Assembly: GCA_031549115.1 (NCBI GenBank)
Contig: JAVBQJ010000020.1
Span: 1-53,084, forward strand
Origin: JAVBQJ01 sp031549115
Lineage (GTDB): Bacteria; Verrucomicrobiota; Lentisphaeria; Victivallales; Victivallaceae
DNA length: 53,084 nucleotides
Direction: 5' to 3'
The position numbers and the translations under genes were made by a program. The notes beneath the pieces were generated by a model. It was not told the DNA's origin, did no database searches, and saw only the letters and a program-made list of their open reading frames with translations. Below, one piece after another: positions 40,915-49,761 of this stretch (position 1 is the first letter of the stretch; the number at the start of each line of letters is the position of its first letter).

Positions 40915-42945
40915 TCACTGCAATTCATAAACTTTGACCGCAAACGGCGGCAGGGTATCCCGTAAAACCCCCCCGGCCAAAACCGGATGGCCGGAATCGA
41001 ACTTCGGGGTTGCGGAGTGAAACGCGCCGACATTCACCTCCAATTCTTCGGCGTAATCACTGATATTCACCGCCATGATCAGACGCTTGCCTTCGTAATC
41101 GCGCGCCAGCACCCGGACATCTCCGGTCGTGCTATTGACCAGTTTTTCGCCGCCGTGAGCGAGTAGATAGGGCGTCAATTCTTCGAGCTCGCGGTTGGTT
41201 TTTCCCACTTCATCCCACAAGGCGGACTCACGGGCGATATAATAATAGCGGCCGCCCTGATGCCGGGTATCGGCGCAAACGTAGGCGTAAACCAATACGC
41301 CGCGCGCTCCGGCCACCAACCCCTGGTAAAGCATGTTGCGGTACTCCAGAGGCGTCGGCAGATGGGTCGGTTTTTCGCCGCCGATGGCCTGCACCACGAT
41401 CCACAGCGGCTTGCCGGGGGGCAGCTGCGCCACCGCAACGTCCAGACTCTGGGTCAGAATCCGCAACGGCGATTTCCACTCCGGTTTCCACCACGGCATT
41501 TTCAGCCACCAGGGATCGACATTCAAGGGATACGAGTCCACCGCCAGGATATCCCCCAGCTTCGCCGCCGCGCCGTGCATATCGGAATAACACTGCGTCA
41601 CCAGCACCGGGTGGTACGGATCCCACCGGCGCAGCAGCTCATATCCCTTGACGGCGGACTCGAATTGCCACTCCTGGTGCGGTTCGTCTATGTCTTTCCA
41701 CATCAACAATGCCGGGTGGTTGCGCAAACGGGCCACGGCATCGCGCACACTGGCGAAATTCGGGTCGACGTAGCGGATCATATCCAGATTGTGCGCTTCC
41801 GCCAAATCGGGAAACGGGTCGTCTTTCATCCACGTCACCGTGACTCCGGAGGTGAATCCCCGCTCCGCGATTTCCCGCGCCATGCGTTCCATCGTGATCG
41901 GTTCCTCCCGGTTCGCGACATTGTCGGCATTGATCTGCTCCAGGTAGTCGTCAAAGTGGTAGATGCCGACCGGGAATTCTTTGCGCCCGTTCACCATCAG
42001 AATGCCGTCGCCGTCCAGCCACACTTCATTTCCTGCCGCCGGAGGCAGCACCCGCAGCGGAATCCGCCGCAGCATCGGATTTCCCGCCATATCCACCGAG
42101 GCGCAGGCGAACGCATAGTTTCCCGGAGCGACTTGCGCCAGGTCGAATTCGACTTGATCCCCATTTTTGTGCAGCTCCGCCGCCGGCAGAACCTCCTGTC
42201 CGTCCGGCTGCCGCACCAGCTTCACCGCGATGGGCGCATTGCCGAGGATTTCGGCTTTGTAGTTGAGCGCCAATCTGACCCGCTTGTCCGGGGCGCTCGC
42301 GTAAATCGAGTTGCGGTAGAGCGGTTTCGTGAACTCCACTTGCGCCAGCGATTGCCAGAAATCATCGTGTGCCGCCGTTGCCGTATCATGCAATCGGAGC
42401 GATTCCATATCGGCTGGAGCAATAGCGTATTGAAGCTCGATTGTATCGAAGTCGGAAGGGCCCCGGGTGCCCAGAACAAAATCCACCGTTTCGCCTTCGC
42501 GCAGAGCTATCATAATTCCGGAGAAGTCTTTGCGCTCCACATCGTCCCACGCGATTTCCCGCAGCCACAACGCCTGTTTGACCGGGGCGCCGCCGGTCGT
42601 CAGAGCCACGATGCAACCGTTGTTATTGGGGTGCTCGCTCCCCGCCGCCGCTTTGCGCGCCGCCCCGGTCAATTGGAAAACGCCGTCATACGGCGCCACC
42701 CAGCGCAGACGCAGTTCCGCTCCTTCGCCGGTTGCTCCGAGACGCCCCGCCGCGATATTGCCGAAGCCGTCACGTTCGAACGCCCAATTGCCGTTCCATT
42801 CCAGCACGTACTCTTTGCCGGAGCCGTCACGCCCCAGGTACGACCATCCGGGAACGGACTCGCCGGCGCGATACTCCGCATTCCAATCCGCCGCGTTCAC
42901 CGTTCCCATTACGGCCATTGCCATGATCCAACGCCATGATTTCAT
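40915..42945 (-). CDS. Secreted glycosidase-like protein with Asp-Glu-Pro motif
   Basis: The protein has 676 residues with a signal peptide (MKSWRWIMAMAVMGTVNA). A beta-sandwich region (about 20-330) has a GH2-like immunoglobulin fold. A TIM barrel (about 345-600) follows, with LLMWKDIDEPH holding Asp420-Glu421. IVVQAIGG has Gln519 where a GH-A nucleophile Glu would sit. The segment PTPLEYRNMLYQGLVAGARG matches PTPEEIRLDMYATLAGGANG of the P4 partner, so the two are paralogs. A C-terminal beta domain ends PPFAVKVYELQ. It starts 33 bases after the regulator gene in the same operon. Confidence 0.75.
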   Translation of the reverse strand: MKSWRWIMAMAVMGTVNAADWNAEYRAGESVPGWSYLGRDGSGKEYVLEWNGNWAFERDGFGNIAAGRLGATGEGAELRLRWVAPYDGVFQLTGAARKAAAGSEHPNNNGCIVALTTGGAPVKQALWLREIAWDDVERKDFSGIMIALREGETVDFVLGTRGPSDFDTIELQYAIAPADMESLRLHDTATAAHDDFWQSLAQVEFTKPLYRNSIYASAPDKRVRLALNYKAEILGNAPIAVKLVRQPDGQEVLPAAELHKNGDQVEFDLAQVAPGNYAFACASVDMAGNPMLRRIPLRVLPPAAGNEVWLDGDGILMVNGRKEFPVGIYHFDDYLEQINADNVANREEPITMERMAREIAERGFTSGVTVTWMKDDPFPDLAEAHNLDMIRYVDPNFASVRDAVARLRNHPALLMWKDIDEPHQEWQFESAVKGYELLRRWDPYHPVLVTQCYSDMHGAAAKLGDILAVDSYPLNVDPWWLKMPWWKPEWKSPLRILTQSLDVAVAQLPPGKPLWIVVQAIGGEKPTHLPTPLEYRNMLYQGLVAGARGVLVYAYVCADTRHQGGRYYYIARESALWDEVGKTNRELEELTPYLLAHGGEKLVNSTTGDVRVLARDYEGKRLIMAVNISDYAEELEVNVGAFHSATPKFDSGHPVLAGGVLRDTLPPFAVKVYELQ

Positions 42946-42977
42946 CGTTTCGATCTCCCCGGGTATGTTTATATTTG

Positions 42978-43997
42978 TCAGTCGATAGAGATCGTGTACA
43001 GTTCGTTCTTCCCGGCCAGATACCCCTGAAAGAGTTCGGCAGCCGTCAGGAACACCGAACGGTCAATCCGTCCGAAGAATAAATCCGGACCCTCCCGGAA
43101 CAGGTGTTGCCGCTCGTGGCTTTCCATGTCCTTGAAGAGCGGCAGCACGCCGAAACGCGCCGGAAACCGCCAATGATGGTAGTTCGCCGCCGTCAGATAT
43201 GCCGGGTATGCTCCCGTTTCCATGAGCACGGCGTCGTACTTCATCGCCAGCCGCGGCATCACTTCATCCATCTGGCGCTCCAAAAGCTCATAGTCCGACC
43301 AGTACACCCCCTCGGGATCCAGCTCCAGACCTAGTTCCGCCAGCGTACTCTCAAATCCCGTCATGATTTCCTGTGCGATCGAATACGAACGTTCGCCGTT
43401 GAAGAGCGCAAAGCGCCGGGCTCCGGTATGCGCCAGCCGCTTTATCAGCCTGCGCGTACACTCGCCGACATGGTAATGCACCTGCGCCACCCCGGGAATC
43501 GGCTGCGAACTTCCGACGATCAGCAACGGCACTCCCAACCCCTCCAGAAGCGTCGCCATCTCCGGCGTCAGCCAGCCGTACAAGAGAATCCCCAGCGCCC
43601 CGCCGGCACTCTTCAAGAGCTTTTGATTGAACTCGCTGACGGTTAACATCTCAAAGCCGATGCCGCGCGTTTCGAAGTGGTGGCGCATCCACCGCAGCGC
43701 CAGATCCGGCGGGAAATCCTTCCCCCCGGCACGCTCGATATTGACGAAAAGCACATGCCCTTCGTGCCGCGCCAGTGGAATTTCACAACTCACGAAGGTG
43801 CCGCGGCCGGCCCGGCGCGTGATGATATTCTGTTCCTCCAGACTCTTGAGCGCCGCCCGCACCGTTATCATACTGCAATTCACCCGGTTTACCAGCTGCC
43901 GCTCCGGCATCAGCTTGTCTCCGGGTTTCAATTTTTCCGTGGCAATCACGTCTAAAATCGCCAATTGCGCCTGATCATATTTCAGCTGCCGTCCCAT
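42978..43997 (-). CDS. GntR-type regulator with sugar-sensor domain
   Basis: The protein has 339 residues. A winged helix (about 5-75: LAILDVIATEKLKPGDKLMPERQ, CSMITVRAALKSLEEQNIIT, GRGTFV) is joined to a LacI/GalR-like sensor domain (VPLLIVGSSQPIPG, GARRFALFNGERSYS). It is the first gene of the operon running to 37306. Its promoter holds a dyad over the -10 box, so it probably represses its own operon until a sugar binds. The sensor is shorter and more diverged than that of the regulator at 30937. Confidence 0.82.
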   Translation of the reverse strand: MGRQLKYDQAQLAILDVIATEKLKPGDKLMPERQLVNRVNCSMITVRAALKSLEEQNIITRRAGRGTFVSCEIPLARHEGHVLFVNIERAGGKDFPPDLALRWMRHHFETRGIGFEMLTVSEFNQKLLKSAGGALGILLYGWLTPEMATLLEGLGVPLLIVGSSQPIPGVAQVHYHVGECTRRLIKRLAHTGARRFALFNGERSYSIAQEIMTGFESTLAELGLELDPEGVYWSDYELLERQMDEVMPRLAMKYDAVLMETGAYPAYLTAANYHHWRFPARFGVLPLFKDMESHERQHLFREGPDLFFGRIDRSVFLTAAELFQGYLAGKNELYTISID

Positions 43998-44018
43998 TCG
44001 TCTGCGACTCCTTATGTC

Positions 44019-44042
44019 TGTGCTTATAATATTATATGCACA
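44019..44042. promoter_or_regulatory. Operator-like palindrome over the -10 box
   Basis: A 24-base dyad with one mismatched pair has arms TGTGC and GCACA and the perfect core TATAATATTATA. It covers the -10 hexamer of the minus-strand regulator promoter. A wider partial repeat CTTATG/CATAAG (44041-44046 and 44011-44016) frames it. Confidence 0.6.
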
Positions 44043-44058
44043 TAAGCAAAAAAGTCAA
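44031..44058 (-). promoter_or_regulatory. Sigma-70 promoter for the regulator/P5 operon
   Basis: On the minus strand TTGACT (44053-44058), a 16-base spacer and TATAAT (44031-44036) lie about 35 bases before the ATG at 43997. Confidence 0.7.
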
Positions 44059-44104
44059 TAGGCATTTCGAAAAAAGTTTGAAAAAAGGCTGATATTCGCT
44101 TTTC

Positions 44105-44914
44105 TCACTGGAATTTTCCGGGGGCCACCCCGGTGTAGCGGCGGAATACTTTGGCAAAATAGTTGCCGTTGTCGTAACCGACCATCGTCGCCACTTCGCC
44201 GATCCGGAACTTCCCGGTATGCAGCAATTCCCTGGCGCGGTTGATCCGCACCATCGTCACGTACTCCGACACCGAGAAACCGCACTCCGCCGAAAATATC
44301 CGCGACAGATGAAACGGACTGATCTTCAAGTGCCGGGCAATCTCCTCCAGCCGGATCGCGCTGTCGGCGTAATGCTTCTCGATATACGCCTTGGCTTTCC
44401 GGATCGCCTCGTTCCGGGAACGGGAGGCCACCCCCTCGACGCTCTGGCGCTCCCGCGAAAAAGCCCGGTAGACGATCATCAGGATGTGAAACAACCGGCT
44501 GTGTTCCACCCACAAATCCACCTCTCCGGCGCCGTTGTCCGCCCCCATCGCTTCGCAGATCCAGCGGATTTCCGCGCGCCATGGCATCAGGACTTTGTTG
44601 ATGCCGTCATTCCGCACCAGCGCGAAAAACTCCCGGTACCCCGGGAATCGGAATTGCACGAACAGCAGCTGCAGCTCGCCGCCGACCGTGAAGCAGTCCC
44701 GGTGCCGGAGTCCGCCGGGCACGAAAAACAGGTCGCCGCCGGAAAATTCGAAGCGGCGCCGTTCCTCCTCCAGCTCCAGGACGATGCTGCCGTTCAGCAC
44801 ATAAATCATTTCATGCGTATCCGGGTCCGAACAATGAAAGTGGCGGGAAAAAATCTCCGGGAACCCGGATACTCTAACGCCCTTGACTTCAGGCAACTGC
44901 AATACTTGGTCCAT
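44105..44914 (-). CDS. AraC-family regulator with N-terminal cupin
   Basis: The protein has 269 residues. The cupin sensor (about 20-100) shows EMIYVLNGSIVLELEEE and SGGDLFFVPGGLRH. Two helix-turn-helix motifs (about 168-266) run from IRLEEIARHLKISPFHLSRIF to IGEVATMVGYDNGNYFAKVFRRYTGVAP. It is divergent from the P6/LamG cassette across a 210-base spacer, so it is probably that cassette's activator. Confidence 0.88.
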   Translation of the reverse strand: MDQVLQLPEVKGVRVSGFPEIFSRHFHCSDPDTHEMIYVLNGSIVLELEEERRRFEFSGGDLFFVPGGLRHRDCFTVGGELQLLFVQFRFPGYREFFALVRNDGINKVLMPWRAEIRWICEAMGADNGAGEVDLWVEHSRLFHILMIVYRAFSRERQSVEGVASRSRNEAIRKAKAYIEKHYADSAIRLEEIARHLKISPFHLSRIFSAECGFSVSEYVTMVRINRARELLHTGKFRIGEVATMVGYDNGNYFAKVFRRYTGVAPGKFQ

Positions 44915-45033
44915 GCTCCGTGCTCCACATTTTATTCAACATATCACCGGATTTCCTCCGGCGCAACCCGGTGAATCATGAATTTCAAAGAAAAATTTTA
45001 CCCGAATTGGCAAAATATTACCACTTTTCCCTC

Positions 45034-45062
45034 TTGGTTCGAGGCCGGTTTTACGCTATAAT
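45034..45062 (+). promoter_or_regulatory. Promoter for the P6/LamG cassette
   Basis: TTGGTT (45034-45039), a 17-base spacer and TATAAT (45057-45062). The -35 is weak, consistent with AraC activation. The same block, with a decayed -10, occurs at 37192-37220. Confidence 0.65.
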
Positions 45063-45124
45063 TAGAAAGTGAATAACGGTACCGCAGATTATAAGAGTAA
45101 CCAATATACAAGGAAACCGATGGA

Positions 45125-45775
45125 ATGAAAAAATTCACCCTCATTGAACTCCTGGTCGTGATCGCGATCATCGCCATCCTCGCCAGTATGCTGCTGCCGG
45201 CGCTGAGCAAAGCGCGGGCGGCGGCGCAACTTGCCGCGTGTATGAACAACCTGAAACAGCAGGGCTTGACGCTGTATATGTATGCCGGCGACTTCGACGA
45301 CACGCTGCCGGCGATTCCGGGGCGGCATGCTTCGACGGTGAACTGGCTGTCGTATTTTCTGACCAACGAAGACAATGCCGCCGCCGTCTGGCTGCCGGGT
45401 TCGTCCCCCTACATCGGCACGGTGAAAACATTTGCCTGCCCGGCCAGCGCTGCGGAATCGCTCTACGCGTCGCGCCTGTACGATTATCCCTACCGGATGT
45501 GGACCACCGGCTACGAAGCCAACGGCAAAGCCATCCGGCTGAGCGGCGACCCGTTCGCCGACGCTCCGGCCGCAGGCATCCGTTCCAACTGGCTGGTCAC
45601 CGACCAGGTTGAAAACGAATTGCAGGACGGTGCGCCGCCGAAGATGTCGCACCAGAACCGCGCCAACTTCCTCTTCGTCGACGGCCACGCCAAAACCGTG
45701 AACAACATCACCGCCGACGGAATCGACAACTGGATTTCCGTGTGGTGGTATTTCGATAAATACGGTCAGGAATAA
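45125..45775 (+). CDS. Pseudopilin-like protein with H-X9-DGH motif (P6)
   Basis: The protein has 216 residues. MKKFTLIELLVVIAIIAILA and ALSKARAAAQLAACMNNLKQQ are the conserved part. SHQNRANFLFVDGH near the C-terminus is a textbook H-X9-DG motif followed by His. The middle region is unlike the other copies. It is followed after 14 bases by the large LamG protein gene, in the same direction. Confidence 0.92.
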   Translation: MKKFTLIELLVVIAIIAILASMLLPALSKARAAAQLAACMNNLKQQGLTLYMYAGDFDDTLPAIPGRHASTVNWLSYFLTNEDNAAAVWLPGSSPYIGTVKTFACPASAAESLYASRLYDYPYRMWTTGYEANGKAIRLSGDPFADAPAAGIRSNWLVTDQVENELQDGAPPKMSHQNRANFLFVDGHAKTVNNITADGIDNWISVWWYFDKYGQE

Positions 45776-45789
45776 AGGAATTCCATACC

Positions 45790-48700
45790 ATGCAGCTACG
45801 TTACTGCCTCTTACCGTCCGTTCTATTCGCCGCCGCGCTCGCCAGCGCAACGGAATACCGCCAACAACCGGCGGCGGAAAAGAATCAAGCGCCGGATTTG
45901 ACCTTCGCGGTCTCGTTCGACCAATACAAGACCGCCGCCGATGTCTCCGGCGGCAACCCGGTTTCCCGAACGCTGCCGGATCTGGATCTGCGGCTGCGCG
46001 GCAACATCGGCTTCGACACCGAGCAGGCATTTTTGCCGCAGCCGGGCGAGGAGCTGAAGTTCGACGTGCCCGGCAATGTCGATCCGCACCAGGGCACGGT
46101 GACGCTGTGGGTCTGCGCGCAGGATTACAACCCGGCCGATGAACTCACCGACGGCAGACACCGGGGCAATATCGGGTTGGTGCGTCTCTATTTCAACGAC
46201 GGCAAACGCTGTATCGATTTCAAGCTGTACGAATACGGCAACGCCGCGTGGCTGTTCTGGGACAGCTCGGAGAAGCCGGCGGGAATCGGCGGCTATTCTT
46301 CGGTTTCGGCGCCATTGGACGGGATCCGGCAGGGCCAATGGTACCAGTTGGCATTCACCTACGACGCCGACGGCATCGCCATTTTTCTCAACGGCGAATT
46401 GACGCAGAAGGCCCCTCATACCGCCAAGGCCGCCAAAACCGTCGACCTGCGGCCGGAAAACACCGGGTCCTATCTGGGTATTCGCAGCGAAGTTTACGGC
46501 GACAACGAACCCAACGACCGGAAAACCGCGATCGACGACGTGAAAATCTATTCACGGGCGCTGCATCCGCTGGAAATCCGCGAAAACTACCGGCAGCTCC
46601 TGACCGATGCCGCGCAGATGCCGCCGAAGTATTTCGAGCTGGCGGTCAATGGTGTGGACGAGGGCGGCGGCACACCGCTCGACCAGGCGGAGGCGGCGCT
46701 CGATTTTTCGTGTCTGCCCGAGGGCGACCGTGCCCGGATCGGACTGGAAGAATTGACGGTGGAATATACCTTGACCGCCCCGGACGGCATGCGCCGCCGC
46801 GGCAACTGGCTCATCCGTGAATTGAAAGCCTTCCCCCGTCTGGATGGGATCACGGAACCGGGGCTGCATCACCTGCAAGTGACGTTGGAGCTGACGAACG
46901 GACAAACGGTGGCGCAGGACATTGACTTCACCGTCCCGGATCTCGCTTTCGCCGGCAATGGCATCGGCTCCGAAGACACCGTGCCGGAATTATGGCGGGA
47001 CTTCAAAGTGGAGGAACGCCGGATCACCTTATGGAACCGGATTTACGAATTCGGCGCCGGGCCGTTGCCGGAACAGATAACCGTCCACGGCCAACCGCTG
47101 CTGGCGCAGGCGCCCCGACTGGTGATTCACACCGGAAACGGCGTCGAAGAAATCGTTTATTCGGCGGGACCGACCGAATCCAGCAACAGCAGCGTCACCT
47201 TCACCGGTCATGGGCAGGCGGCGGGTTTCGGCGTGGAGTACGCGACCACGGTCGAATTCGACGGCATGATCAAGTTCGACTTCACGATTACCGGCGAGCC
47301 GGAAGTAAGGTCGATGGCGCTGGCGTGGCAGGTCGATCCGGCTTTCTGCCAATTCCTGCTGGCGCCGTTGCTGCAGCAATCGCCGGACGGGAAATTCGCC
47401 TTCCCGTATCCGACCGCCTGTTTTGAAACCGTGACCCAGCTGTGGCTGGCCGCGGAAAAGACCGGCGGCTTCGCCTACACCATGGTCAACGATGCCAACT
47501 GGGTGTACACGCCCGGCGAAAATGTCTTCGAAGTGGACCGGAACACCGGTTCCTGCGAGGTAAAAATGATTACCCGGCCGGTAGCCATGCCTGCCGCCAC
47601 CCCGTACCAGGCGTTGTTCATTGCCACTCCCACCCGCCCGTTGCCGGAGAAAAACCGGGTCATCCGCCACGGCGACCGTTCCCGCGGCGACACTATGCGG
47701 CTGGAAATGGCCGGCGGCGCCGCCGGGTTGACCGGACATATGACCTTCAAACCGCATCCGGCCGCGTTCTCCTACCAGATGAAGCATCTGTGGCCCGGCA
47801 CGGCCAGTATTTTCGGCGCCTCCAACGCGCTGACCACCCGGGAGCCGGCCGCCAATTACTTCCGGGAGTATTGGAATACGCCGGGCGAATTCGTCTACAA
47901 GATGCCCTACGCGGTTCCGGGCGAAACCCCGGGCGAATACACGCTGGAATACAACCTGACCGTGCCGGCGTGCAACGCCACGCATATCAAGGATTTTTAT
48001 CTGTGGAACATCCTGGAACTGTTGCTTCACCCCTACGGCGACCGGGTCGCAATGATCTATTACGACCTGTCGCTGAATGAATTGTGCGGCAATCCGCGAC
48101 ACGGATGCAGCTACCGCGACCGCTTCGGACGCCGGATCGACAGCTTCGTCGTGCTGCACCAGCGCGATCTCTATAAGCGGACCGTGCGGCTCTGCCATGC
48201 CATGAATCGCACGGTAATGCTGCATGCCCAGCGTCATTATTCGCCGTTCATGCACGGCCTGGCCGATTACTGGTTCCCGGGCGAACAGCACAGCGGGCTG
48301 CTGCACCGCAACCCGTTCGGTTATGCCGACGAGCTTTCGGACGCGCTGTACCGCAGCGAATACAACCGGGACGTTCTGGGCTCCGGGGTCGTATTCCTGA
48401 CTGCGCTGGGCGCGGCCAAACCGGAGTATGCCGCCGATCCGAAGTATGCGCCCTACACCGAAGCGCTGCTGACTATGCTGCTGGCGCACGACATCGACGC
48501 CGATTTGAGCTTCACGCTGCCCGGACCGCAGCAGCGGGTATGGGACATTCTGGAGCGCTACCGGGTCGGCGCGCCGGAAACGGAATGCCGGCGCTTCTAT
48601 GAGCAGTCGGAAATTCCGAGCGACAACCCGGCGGTGCGTGTCACCTATTATCAGACGCCAACCGGACTGTTGTTCATTGCCGCCAATCCGGGCAAGGAAC

Positions 48701-49308
48701 CGGCGGCCACGGTCATCGACCTGAATCAAGTGGCAACCGGCGACTACGAATTGACCGAAGAATACACCGGCCAACCGGCGACGGTATCGGGCGGGAAGCT
48801 GAAGCTCACTGTGCCGGGCCGTTCCTTTCGGATTTTCGGTATCCCGCAACTGCCGGAATTTCCGCTCCGGGACGATTTCTCCCGGCCGTGGCTGCGCTGG
48901 CAAAGCGACGCATCCAAAGGCGTCATCTCGCTGGAACCGGGAGCGCTGCAGATCGCCTGCGACGCAACCGCGGATTTGAACAACTCCTTCTGTGTTCAAA
49001 AGAACATTCAGGTGCGTCCCGGCCAAAGCTACACCGCAACCGTTCAGGTCGAACATCGTTCGCCCAGTGCGGAAGCTGTCCCCTATCTGGCGTTTCAATT
49101 CCACGATGAAAACGGCCTCCTGTCCGATCTGGAGATGCCGAAGGTTTCCCTGCCGCCCGGCGGCGGCAAAAAAGAGCTGCGGTTGCATTTTCAGCTCCCG
49201 CAGGATGCTCCATGGCAGCAAGTCACCCGGATGCTGGTGACGCTGGGTATAACCCGCGGCAACGGCGATATCGTCCGTTTCTCCGGTTTTCAGTTGGAAG
49301 ATCAGTGA
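45790..49308 (+). CDS. Large secreted LamG-domain glycosidase-like protein
   Basis: The protein has 1172 residues with a signal peptide (MQLRYCLLPSVLFAAALASA). A LamG/concanavalin-like jelly-roll (about 35-270: GTVTLWVCAQDYNP, WYQLAFTYDADGIAIFLNGE, IDDVKIYSRALHPLEIRENY) is the sugar-binding or adhesive part. A long central region (about 380-960) looks like a beta-domain plus TIM barrel of the type found in DUF6067/GH123-related proteins (MIYYDLSLNELCGNPRHGC, AMNRTVMLHAQRHYSPFMHG). A C-terminal jelly-roll (about 1020-1172) closes it. I cannot name the catalytic residues. It probably acts on an outside polymer and is paired with P6. Confidence 0.72.
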   Translation: MQLRYCLLPSVLFAAALASATEYRQQPAAEKNQAPDLTFAVSFDQYKTAADVSGGNPVSRTLPDLDLRLRGNIGFDTEQAFLPQPGEELKFDVPGNVDPHQGTVTLWVCAQDYNPADELTDGRHRGNIGLVRLYFNDGKRCIDFKLYEYGNAAWLFWDSSEKPAGIGGYSSVSAPLDGIRQGQWYQLAFTYDADGIAIFLNGELTQKAPHTAKAAKTVDLRPENTGSYLGIRSEVYGDNEPNDRKTAIDDVKIYSRALHPLEIRENYRQLLTDAAQMPPKYFELAVNGVDEGGGTPLDQAEAALDFSCLPEGDRARIGLEELTVEYTLTAPDGMRRRGNWLIRELKAFPRLDGITEPGLHHLQVTLELTNGQTVAQDIDFTVPDLAFAGNGIGSEDTVPELWRDFKVEERRITLWNRIYEFGAGPLPEQITVHGQPLLAQAPRLVIHTGNGVEEIVYSAGPTESSNSSVTFTGHGQAAGFGVEYATTVEFDGMIKFDFTITGEPEVRSMALAWQVDPAFCQFLLAPLLQQSPDGKFAFPYPTACFETVTQLWLAAEKTGGFAYTMVNDANWVYTPGENVFEVDRNTGSCEVKMITRPVAMPAATPYQALFIATPTRPLPEKNRVIRHGDRSRGDTMRLEMAGGAAGLTGHMTFKPHPAAFSYQMKHLWPGTASIFGASNALTTREPAANYFREYWNTPGEFVYKMPYAVPGETPGEYTLEYNLTVPACNATHIKDFYLWNILELLLHPYGDRVAMIYYDLSLNELCGNPRHGCSYRDRFGRRIDSFVVLHQRDLYKRTVRLCHAMNRTVMLHAQRHYSPFMHGLADYWFPGEQHSGLLHRNPFGYADELSDALYRSEYNRDVLGSGVVFLTALGAAKPEYAADPKYAPYTEALLTMLLAHDIDADLSFTLPGPQQRVWDILERYRVGAPETECRRFYEQSEIPSDNPAVRVTYYQTPTGLLFIAANPGKEPAATVIDLNQVATGDYELTEEYTGQPATVSGGKLKLTVPGRSFRIFGIPQLPEFPLRDDFSRPWLRWQSDASKGVISLEPGALQIACDATADLNNSFCVQKNIQVRPGQSYTATVQVEHRSPSAEAVPYLAFQFHDENGLLSDLEMPKVSLPPGGGKKELRLHFQLPQDAPWQQVTRMLVTLGITRGNGDIVRFSGFQLEDQ

Positions 49309-49311
49309 GTG

Positions 49312-49568
49312 AAGAAGAATGTGGGCTCCTCGCCCCCACACCCCCCGGCAGGGTGACCCGTGTTACGCTCGCTGACGCGAGCTTACTTTTCGCCCTTGCG
49401 CTTCGCGCTGCGTTCTCTGCACCTCTGCTTCGGATGCCTGGCGGCATCCTCCGCGACCTTTTGGAGGATGGGGGGAGCGCCTGTTGCCGCGTCAAACCGG
49501 CCAGACCACCACGGAGCCGCCCCCGCGTACACCACCCATAACTTTCACACTCGCCGCACCGGCGGCAA
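49312..49568 (+). repeat. Hairpin-rich intergenic repeat, family A copy 2
   Basis: It starts at the stop of the LamG gene with GAAGAATGTGGG, as family A copy 1 starts at its gene's stop. It carries GGATGCC/GGCATCC (49432-49449), where copy 1 has AGATGCC/GGCATCT. An insertion with the stem GCTCGC/GCGAGC (49367-49382) resembles the family C module. The right end block (49525-49550) resembles the end of family B, and the last hairpin GCCGC/GCGGC lies at 49553-49566. Confidence 0.7.
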
Positions 49569-49680
49569 ATAATTCCACATGCTTTCCTCCAAAAAATCAC
49601 CGTTCCCGGCAGATATATCCAAGCTGATATAAGTTTCGTTTTTCATAGGTCAAGAATGTGATTTTTATAATGAATATGAT

Positions 49681-49708
49681 TTGTTTTCGAGCGGAAAAAC
49701 GGTATGTT
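49681..49708 (+). promoter_or_regulatory. Possible promoter for the aldolase gene
   Basis: TTGTTT (49681-49686), a 16-base spacer and TATGTT (49703-49708) lie about 53 bases before ATG 49762, in an AT-richer stretch. Bases 49569-49680 hold nothing else I recognise. Confidence 0.35.
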
Positions 49709-49761
49709 AGCTGTGAATCAGATGAAAACCAGATTCGAATCCAACAGGAAAGGTGCGTATC

